A stretch of 5,459 bases of DNA, from positions 1-5,459 of the forward strand of contig JAPPFU010000077.1 in assembly GCA_028875085.1 (NCBI GenBank), in the 5' to 3' direction. This document shows, in pieces, positions 1-5,459 of this stretch. A model generated the notes under the pieces. It worked only from the letters and a program-made list of their open reading frames with translations. It was not told the DNA's origin and ran no database searches. This DNA is from Chloroflexota bacterium. Its GTDB lineage: Bacteria > Chloroflexota > Dehalococcoidia > Lucifugimonadales > Australimonadaceae. The number at the start of each line of letters is the position of its first letter. Within the stretch, counting starts at the first letter, position 1. Both the position numbers and the translations under genes were made by a program.

Positions 1-554
1 GGGTTCCTCAACTCATCGGGAAGATCGACTCCATCCCCGGGCGGACGAACCACTTGGAACCCTTCACCGCCAGCGAGGTGGGCGTGTACATGGGGCAGTG
101 CGCCGAGTTCTGCGGCCTGGCCCACGCGCTGATGCGCTTCCGCGTGGTGGTGGAATCGCTGGGCGACTTCGAGCGGTGGGTGGAGGGCATGAACACCCCG
201 CCGACCCCGCCTGAGGAGGGTTCGTTCCTGGCCAGCGGGCAGTCGCTGTTCATCCAGAACTGCTCCTCCTGCCACGCGGTGGCGGGAACGGTCGCGGCGG
301 GGCGCATCGGGCCGGACCTTTCGCGCTTCGGCAGCAGGCTGACTATCGGCGCAGGCTTTCTGGACAATACGGAGGAGAACCTGACGGCGTGGATCACGAA
401 CGTGACCGCCCTCAAGCCGGTGCCAGAGGGGCAGCCGACGGCGCTGGCGGACCTGGGCAACGGAAAGCAGGCGATGCCGCGTTTCGACGACACGCTGTCT
501 CCGGCGGAGGTGGAGGCCGTCGCCGCCTACCTGCGAAGCATGACTATCGAGTAG
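1..554 (+). CDS. coxB: Cytochrome c oxidase subunit II with fused cytochrome c domain (caa3 type), 3' part
   Basis: The gene enters from the left edge; the first whole codon is at base 3 and the stop is TAG at 552-554, leaving the last 183 residues. The N-terminal membrane hairpin and the first CuA histidine lie outside the window. Seen here: the end of the cupredoxin domain with the CuA loop GQCAEFCGLAHALM, which supplies Cys (99-101), Glu (105-107), Cys (111-113), His (123-125) and Met (132-134). A linker follows (about 180-225), then a class I cytochrome c domain with heme motif CSSCH (261-275), the GPDLSRFGSR segment and a probable axial Met in AMPRF (474-476). From family knowledge, such a protein takes electrons from a donor via heme c and passes them through CuA to subunit I, with the soluble part outside the membrane. 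The stretch between the KP pair (414-419) and the Met ligand is longer than the usual short KPGxxMP loop. It is the first visible gene of the oxidase operon, 64 bp before coxA. Confidence 0.96.
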   Translation, partial: VPQLIGKIDSIPGRTNHLEPFTASEVGVYMGQCAEFCGLAHALMRFRVVVESLGDFERWVEGMNTPPTPPEEGSFLASGQSLFIQNCSSCHAVAGTVAAGRIGPDLSRFGSRLTIGAGFLDNTEENLTAWITNVTALKPVPEGQPTALADLGNGKQAMPRFDDTLSPAEVEAVAAYLRSMTIE

Positions 555-572
555 GCTTGGAGGAGCGAGACC

Positions 573-603
573 GCCCCTGTGCCCCTCGCGGGGCTTGAGG
601 GGC
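573..603 (+). promoter_or_regulatory. GC-rich hairpin in the coxB-coxA spacer
   Basis: The 64-bp spacer holds an interrupted inverted repeat. The outer stem GCCCCT (573-578) pairs with AGGGGC (598-603), the inner stem GCCCC (581-585) pairs with GGGGC (590-594), and the loop is TCGC (586-589), with a small internal bulge (579-580/595-597). No T-run follows, so it is not a classical intrinsic terminator. It ends just before the purine-rich AGGGA (604-608) that is the likely ribosome binding site of coxA, about 10 nt ahead of the ATG. It could tune coxA translation, mark an mRNA processing point or protect a processed end; the structure is seen, the role is inferred. Confidence 0.5.
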
Positions 604-618
604 AGGGAACGATAGGGA

Positions 619-2484
<1,866 letters not shown>

Positions 2485-2485
2485 C

Positions 2486-3142
2486 ATGCAGTACATCGTC
2501 CGCTCGCCAGAGGCCGAGCACGCCACCTCGACCGGCCTGAACAACCGGAAGCTCCTGATGTGGGCCTTCCTCGGCTCCGACGCGATGTTCTTCGGGCCGC
2601 TGATTGCCACGCACCTGATCTACCGCACGGAGAGCATCCAAGGCCCCATCGAGAACGTCTTCAACATCCCCGTGACGACCATCAGCACCTTCGTGTTGCT
2701 GATGTCCAGCCTGGCGATGGTGCTGGCGCTGGCGGGCATCCAGCAGGGCAAGATGGGGATGTTCCGCTTCTGGACGGCGATGACGGCGCTGCTGGGAATG
2801 GTCTTCATCGGCTTCCAGATGTTCGAGTTCACGGAGTTCGCCCACAAATACGGGCTGACGCCGCGCACGAACCTGTTCGGCAGCACCTTCCTCACGCTGA
2901 CCGGATTCCACGGCGCGCACGTTACGGTCGGCGTCATCTGGCTCTGGTCGCTCCTCTTCGCCTCCTTCCGGGGCAAGGTGAAGCAGGAGAACAGCCTCGA
3001 CGTGGAGATAGCGGGGCTGTACTGGCACTTCGTCGACATCGTGTGGATCGTCATCTTCGGCGTCATCTACCTGGTGGGCGCCTACGGCGTGGAGGAGCGC
3101 GTCTTGAATGGCGCCCACGCCCTGGCGGGGCTGGGGGGCTAG
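2486..3142 (+). CDS. coxC: Cytochrome c oxidase subunit III (short, five-helix form)
   Basis: Integral membrane subunit of 218 residues that packs against subunit I; in known oxidases it stabilises the enzyme and helps keep the D-channel active. Five hydrophobic segments are visible, roughly residues 23-46, 62-84, 93-115, 133-160 and 178-200. This is the short form lacking the first two helices of the seven-helix mitochondrial/proteobacterial protein. Family signatures are LGSDAMFFGPLIATHLIYR near the start (with Asp32 where many homologues carry Glu), Glu114 in FQMFEFTEF, LTGFHGAHVTVG (139-149) and YWHFVDIVWIVIF (179-191). The ATG lies 1 nt after the coxA stop; the nearest purine-rich site AAGGAG (2462-2467) is about 18 nt upstream, rather far, so translation is probably coupled to coxA. 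The stop is TAG. Confidence 0.96.
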   Translation: MQYIVRSPEAEHATSTGLNNRKLLMWAFLGSDAMFFGPLIATHLIYRTESIQGPIENVFNIPVTTISTFVLLMSSLAMVLALAGIQQGKMGMFRFWTAMTALLGMVFIGFQMFEFTEFAHKYGLTPRTNLFGSTFLTLTGFHGAHVTVGVIWLWSLLFASFRGKVKQENSLDVEIAGLYWHFVDIVWIVIFGVIYLVGAYGVEERVLNGAHALAGLGG

Positions 3143-3146
3143 CCGT

Positions 3147-3464
3147 ATGGCCGCGCAGCACGACCTCCACCACGAGGAGCACGCGGAGAAGCACCCCTCG
3201 CCGAGGCGCTACATCCAGATCGCCGTGGTGCTGTGCGTCGTTACGCTGATCGAGTTCCTGATCTTCTACGGGAACATGGACTCGGCGACGATGACGGGCA
3301 TCATCCTGATGCTGTCCGCGCTGAAGTTCATCCTGGTAGTCGGCTACTACATGCACCTGAAGTTCGACAACTGGCGATTCTCCGCCTTCTTCTTCTTTCC
3401 CTTCATCATCATGATTTCCATCATGGTGGCGTTGATGGCGCTCTTCTCGAACCTGACGCGCTAG
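3147..3464 (+). CDS. ctaF: Cytochrome c oxidase subunit IV, prokaryotic (COX4_pro / CtaF-like)
   Basis: Small membrane subunit of 105 residues. A His/Glu-rich cytoplasmic-type start (HDLHHEEHAEKH) is followed by three hydrophobic helices at about 21-41, 47-68 and 77-101. The conserved family core is present: PSPRRYIQIAVVL before helix 1, a Glu in helix 1 (TLIEF), and LKFILVVGYYMHLKFD at the end of helix 2. In caa3 and bo3 enzymes this subunit (CtaF/CyoD type) supports assembly or stability and has no redox centre. Start choice: ATG 3147 gives the usual short N-terminus and has a G-rich tract 8 nt upstream. ATG 3108 is in frame, has a GGAGGAG-like site about 10 nt upstream (3091-3097) and would add 13 residues while overlapping the end of coxC; I consider it second best. 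It lies 4 nt after coxC and ends in TAG. Confidence 0.92.
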   Translation: MAAQHDLHHEEHAEKHPSPRRYIQIAVVLCVVTLIEFLIFYGNMDSATMTGIILMLSALKFILVVGYYMHLKFDNWRFSAFFFFPFIIMISIMVALMALFSNLTR

Positions 3465-3504
3465 CGGACGCGTTGCTCGCGGGCCGCCCCATCGGAACTA
3501 GCCG

Positions 3505-4377
3505 GTGATTGCGCTTCACACGAGCGGCGGCAGTCTGAGCGCTTGGTCGTTCGACCCCATCGCGCTGACTCTCGTAGCCGTCGCCGCCGTGTTGTACGGG
3601 CGCGGCATCGCCCTGAGCCCAGGCTCCAAGCGCAAGCGCCACCCGTGGCAGCGGGTGGCCGTCTACTACGGTGGCCTGCTCGTCGTCCTCGCGGCGCTTG
3701 TCTCCCCCATCGACCACATCGCGGGCGAACTGTTCTTCGTCCACATGGTGCAGCACTTCCTGCTGGTCATCGTCGCGCCGCCGATGCTGTTGCTGGGAGC
3801 GCCCTTCATCCCCGTACTGCGGGGGATGCCGCGCGACCTGCGGCGCGAGGTGGTTGGCCCTGCGATTCGGTCGGTGTGGGTGCGGAGGCCGCTGCGCTTC
3901 GTTGCCCACCCGCTGATCGCCTGGCCGCTCTACGTCGGGACGCTGCTGCTATGGCACGCGCCGCCCGCCTACGACGCTGCGCTGCGAAACGAGGCCGTCC
4001 ACCTGCTGGAGCACGCGGCGTTCGCGGGGACGGCGCTGTTGTGGTGGTGGAACGTGATCGACCCCGTGCCCTTGCGCCCCAACCTCTCCTACCTCGCGCG
4101 CGTGCCGTTCGTCTTCCTCACCACCGTGCCCGTCTTCATCCTGGGCGCATTCCTTACCTACTCGCCACGGCCGTGGTATCAGTTCTACGACGGGCTGACG
4201 CAGGCCTACGGGCTGACGCCGTTGGAGGACCAGGAGATCGGGGGGGTCATCATGTGGATCCCCGGCTCCCTGAGTTTGATGGCGACACTACTCATCGTCC
4301 TGCTGTTCGTGGTGCGGACGGAGGAGCGACAGCAGCGCGCCCGCGAAGCGGCGGAGAGGGAGTCGGGGGCGCACTAG
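3505..4377 (+). CDS. ctaG: Cytochrome c oxidase assembly protein CtaG (caa3_CtaG family)
   Basis: Polytopic membrane protein of 290 residues with about seven hydrophobic segments. Family hallmarks: WSFDPIALTLVAVAAVLYGRG (14-34), LVSPID (65-70), the histidine motif FFVHMVQHFLLVIVAPPMLL (78-97) with His80 and His84, LLLWHAPPAYD (147-157) with His151, HLLEHAAF (166-173), and LEDQEIGGVIMWIPG (240-254). The last ~20 residues are charged and cytoplasmic. In Bacillus the homologue is needed for active caa3 oxidase; the conserved histidines suggest a role with copper or heme delivery, but this is not settled, and it is unrelated in sequence to the proteobacterial Cox11/CtaG copper protein. The start is GTG: an in-frame TAG at 3499-3501 rules out upstream starts, and the protein begins at the expected place. 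The ribosome binding site is weak (GGAA 3494-3497). It follows subunit IV by 40 bp with no terminator, so it is probably the last gene of the oxidase operon. The stop is TAG. Confidence 0.94.
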   Translation: MIALHTSGGSLSAWSFDPIALTLVAVAAVLYGRGIALSPGSKRKRHPWQRVAVYYGGLLVVLAALVSPIDHIAGELFFVHMVQHFLLVIVAPPMLLLGAPFIPVLRGMPRDLRREVVGPAIRSVWVRRPLRFVAHPLIAWPLYVGTLLLWHAPPAYDAALRNEAVHLLEHAAFAGTALLWWWNVIDPVPLRPNLSYLARVPFVFLTTVPVFILGAFLTYSPRPWYQFYDGLTQAYGLTPLEDQEIGGVIMWIPGSLSLMATLLIVLLFVVRTEERQQRAREAAERESGAH

Positions 4378-4416
4378 GCACGCTCCAGAAGCCGCCCGTG
4401 GCCTCGTGCGATGGCT

Positions 4417-4454
4417 AAAAGGGAGGCCCCACTCCCGAATCGGGAGCGGGGCCT
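4417..4454 (-). terminator. Intrinsic terminator of hsp20
   Basis: In the convergent spacer, AGGCCCC (4424-4430) pairs with GGGGCCT (4448-4454) and, after one A/C mismatch, CTCCCG (4432-4437) pairs with CGGGAG (4441-4446) around a 3-nt loop. Read on the - strand, the stem is followed by CCC then TTTT (bases 4420-4417), which fits a Rho-independent terminator for hsp20, 22 nt past its stop codon. On the + strand no T-run follows, so it would be at most a weak terminator for the oxidase operon, although the hairpin itself is symmetrical. Confidence 0.82.
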
Positions 4455-4475
4455 GCGGGATGGCGGCGCGGGGAG

Positions 4476-4910
4476 TTAGGCGGAGGCCACCTTGACGTCG
4501 ATGGTGCGGGGGCGCTTGGCCTCCGCCTTGGGAAAGGCGACCTCCAGCACGCCGTTGGCGTAGGTGGACTCGGCCTTCTCCGCGTCGACGTAGTCCGGGA
4601 GCCGGACGGCGCGGTGAAACGCACCCACGCGCCGCTCGCGTAGCAGGTAGTCCGACTCCTTGCGCTCCGTCTCCTCCGACACAGCGCCCTTGATGGTCAG
4701 CACGCCGTCCTCGACGGCAACGCTGATGTCCTCCGGCTTCACGCCGGGGACGGACGCCCGCACCGTGATTGCGTCGTCCGCTTGCAGCACGTCCAGCGGG
4801 ATGTTCCACCCCTCGGGCCTGCCACCGGAGGCGAGGCCGCGCCACAGACGGTCCATCCTGTCCTCCATCCGGCGCATCTCACGGAATGGGTCCCAGCGCT
4901 CGAGCATCAT
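4476..4910 (-). CDS. hsp20: Small heat-shock protein, Hsp20/alpha-crystallin family
   Basis: ATP-independent cytoplasmic chaperone of 144 residues; family members form large oligomers that hold unfolding proteins for later refolding. The N-terminus has the familiar WDPFREMRRMEDRMDRLW (6-23). The alpha-crystallin domain spans about 36-130, with PGVKPEDISVAVEDGVLTIKG split over 55-75, the RVGAFHRAVRLP strand (94-105) and the signature ANGVLEVAFPK (118-128). A C-terminal IDV (137-139) matches the I-x-I/V anchor used in oligomer assembly. No cysteine is present. Two adjacent ATG codons (4908-4910 and 4905-4907) could start it; the first gives 5 nt and the second 8 nt to the AGGAGGTG site, so the true start may be either. 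It stands alone: convergent with ctaG, divergent from rdgB, with its own promoter and terminator. The stop is TAA, unlike the five TAG stops of the oxidase operon. Confidence 0.96.
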   Translation of the reverse strand: MMLERWDPFREMRRMEDRMDRLWRGLASGGRPEGWNIPLDVLQADDAITVRASVPGVKPEDISVAVEDGVLTIKGAVSEETERKESDYLLRERRVGAFHRAVRLPDYVDAEKAESTYANGVLEVAFPKAEAKRPRTIDVKVASA

Positions 4911-4915
4911 GGCAA

Positions 4916-4923
4916 CACCTCCT
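4916..4923 (-). promoter_or_regulatory. Strong ribosome binding site of hsp20
   Basis: On the - strand the sequence AGGAGGTG lies 5 nt before the first ATG and 8 nt before the second. It is a near-perfect match to the anti-Shine-Dalgarno sequence and the strongest ribosome binding site in the window, in contrast with the weak sites in the oxidase operon. It supports a high translation rate for hsp20 and leaves the choice between the two starts open. Confidence 0.85.
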
Positions 4924-4933
4924 CTTGCTCGTT

Positions 4934-4961
4934 GGCCGCGCCGCTAGCCAGGGGCGCGGCC
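4934..4961 (-). promoter_or_regulatory. 9-bp GC hairpin in the hsp20 leader
   Basis: GGCCGCGCC (4934-4942) and GGCGCGGCC (4953-4961) form a perfect 9-bp stem around a 10-nt loop (4943-4952). If transcription starts near 4969, as the promoter predicts, this stem occupies most of the 5' leader and ends 10 nt before the ribosome binding site. It does not pair with that site directly, so it is not an obvious ROSE- or fourU-type thermometer. It may stabilise the mRNA, affect ribosome loading, or be a DNA operator. No T-run follows in either direction, so a terminator role is unlikely. Structure seen, role inferred. Confidence 0.5.
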
Positions 4962-4975
4962 CTTCGCCTATGAGC

Positions 4976-5004
4976 AACATAGCATATCTCTTTTATCGTA
5001 TCAA
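4976..5004 (-). promoter_or_regulatory. Predicted sigma70-type promoter of hsp20
   Basis: On the - strand, a -35 box TTGATA (5004-4999, 5 of 6 matches to TTGACA) is separated by exactly 17 nt from a -10 box TATGTT (4981-4976, 4 of 6 matches), which is preceded by TGC, an extended -10 (TGn). Predicted transcription start is about 4969, giving a leader of roughly 60 nt before the hsp20 ATG. It lies in a 60-bp island (4971-5030) with only 16 G/C bases, sharply different from the GC-rich surroundings. No CIRCE (HrcA) or HAIR (HspR) operator was found around it. Confidence 0.6.
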
Positions 5005-5008
5005 TAGT

Positions 5009-5029
5009 CTTTATATGAATCATATAAAG
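5009..5029. repeat. Perfect 9-3-9 AT-rich palindrome, candidate operator
   Basis: CTTTATATG (5009-5017) and CATATAAAG (5021-5029) are exact inverted repeats around AAT (5018-5020). This 21-bp dyad is of the size bound by dimeric helix-turn-helix regulators. It starts 4 bp upstream of the hsp20 -35 box, with its centre about 50 bp before the predicted start site, a position compatible with an activator or a repressor. It also lies 30 bp before the rdgB start codon and contains TATAAA (5023-5028), which might serve as a -10 for rdgB, although no good -35 accompanies it. The palindrome is certain; its binding role is inference and I recognise no named operator. Confidence 0.55.
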
Positions 5030-5058
5030 TTCGGGCGCTCCGGCAGCGGGGCAGTGAT

Positions 5059-5459
5059 ATGCTCGGCGGCGTGACGCGCCTCCGCCTGCTCGCCGCCACC
5101 GGCAACGACCACAAGCTAGCCGAGCTGCGCCGTTTGCTGAGCGGCGCGCCCATAGACCTGGCCGCGCCGTCAGAGGCGGGCATTGTCCTCCACGTGGAGG
5201 AGACGGGCGCGACCTACGCGGAGAACGCGCTGCTGAAGGCGCTCGCCTACGCGCAGGCGAGCGGGATGGCCGCCCTCGCCGACGATTCGGGCATCGAGGT
5301 GGACGCGCTCGACGGCAGGCCTGGCGTGCGCTCCGCGCGCTACGGCGGCCCCGGCCTGGACGACGCGGCGCGCACGCGCCTGCTCCTCAGCGAGACGGCC
5401 GCCTCCCCGGACGGCCGCCGTAGCGCGCGCTACGTCGCCGTCCTCGCCCTCGCATGGCC
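5059..5459 (+). CDS. rdgB: Non-canonical purine NTP pyrophosphatase (RdgB/HAM1 family), 5' part
   Basis: The gene runs off the right edge; 133 whole codons are present, about two thirds of the ~197 residues usual for the family. The enzyme hydrolyses dITP, ITP and XTP to monophosphate plus pyrophosphate, keeping deaminated purines out of DNA and RNA. Signatures: ATGNDHKLAEL (13-23, nucleotide-binding TGNxxK), VEETGATYAENALLKA (46-61), the metal-binding/catalytic ALADDSGIEVDAL (72-84) with Asp75 and Asp76, and RPGVRSARYGG (87-97). Start choice: ATG 5059 has GGGG (5048-5051) 7 nt upstream and is preferred. GTG 5071 is an in-frame alternative that would remove four residues and also leave a normal N-terminus. 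The frame stays open to the end of the window with no stop, and the last visible residues (RYVAVLALAW) match the central beta-strand of the family. It is divergent from hsp20 with a 148-bp gap. Confidence 0.95.
   Translation, partial: MLGGVTRLRLLAATGNDHKLAELRRLLSGAPIDLAAPSEAGIVLHVEETGATYAENALLKALAYAQASGMAALADDSGIEVDALDGRPGVRSARYGGPGLDDAARTRLLLSETAASPDGRRSARYVAVLALAW

Noticed and set aside
4378..4409. Inverted repeat GCACG/CGTGC just after the ctaG stop.
   Set aside because: Only 5 bp with a 22-nt loop and no T-run; too weak to call a terminator for the oxidase operon.
4288..4845. Open frame on the - strand overlapping hsp20 and the end of ctaG.
   Set aside because: It is in a different frame from hsp20, has low-complexity Arg/Ala/Gly composition and crosses the terminator; hsp20 explains the region.
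5000..5028. Possible + strand promoter for rdgB using TATAAA (5023-5028) as the -10 box.
   Set aside because: No recognisable -35 hexamer or extended -10 at suitable spacing; mentioned only as a possibility in the palindrome entry.
4911..5058. Known heat-shock operators (CIRCE for HrcA, HAIR for HspR) in the hsp20 upstream region.
   Set aside because: Neither the TTAGCACTC/GAGTGCTAA nor the CTTGAGT/ACTCAAG pattern is present; the palindrome seen has a different sequence.

Overview
The window is a stretch of GC-rich bacterial chromosome with six complete or nearly complete genes and one gene cut by each edge. Five genes on the + strand form a tightly packed aa3/caa3-type cytochrome c oxidase operon, read coxB(partial)-coxA-coxC-coxD(subunit IV)-ctaG. 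After it, in convergent orientation, comes a small heat-shock protein gene (Hsp20 family) on the - strand. Divergent from hsp20, and running off the right edge, is the start of rdgB/HAM1, a house-cleaning non-canonical purine NTP pyrophosphatase.

The organism is an aerobic (or facultatively aerobic) bacterium with a high-GC genome. Subunit II fused to a cytochrome c domain, a ~620-residue subunit I, a short five-helix subunit III, a three-helix prokaryotic subunit IV and CtaG together are the pattern of Gram-positive and deep-branching caa3 operons (Bacillus, Thermus/Deinococcus, Chloroflexota, Actinobacteria) rather than the proteobacterial aa3 layout. Chloroflexota is my best guess, but this is inference from general resemblance only.

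Layout: 1-554 3' part of coxB (CuA site plus cytochrome c domain); 555-618 spacer with a strong hairpin; 619-2484 coxA; 2486-3142 coxC; 3147-3464 subunit IV; 3465-3504 short spacer; 3505-4377 ctaG; 4378-4475 convergent spacer with a hairpin terminator oriented for hsp20; 4476-4910 hsp20 (-); 4911-5058 divergent spacer with the hsp20 ribosome binding site, a 9-bp GC hairpin in its leader, a good sigma70-type promoter and a perfect 9-3-9 AT-rich palindrome; 5059-5459 5' part of rdgB (+).

How they work together: CoxB takes electrons through its own heme c to CuA. CoxA passes them through heme a to the heme a3/CuB site, where O2 is reduced and protons are pumped. CoxC and subunit IV are accessory membrane subunits, and CtaG is a membrane protein linked to assembly of the caa3 enzyme. 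Hsp20 and RdgB are separate stress/housekeeping functions with no evident mechanistic link to the oxidase.

I do not see a novel system. The coding content is conventional, and the parts most worth a second look are regulatory: the hsp20/rdgB divergent region, the coxB-coxA hairpin and the uniform use of TAG stops in the operon.
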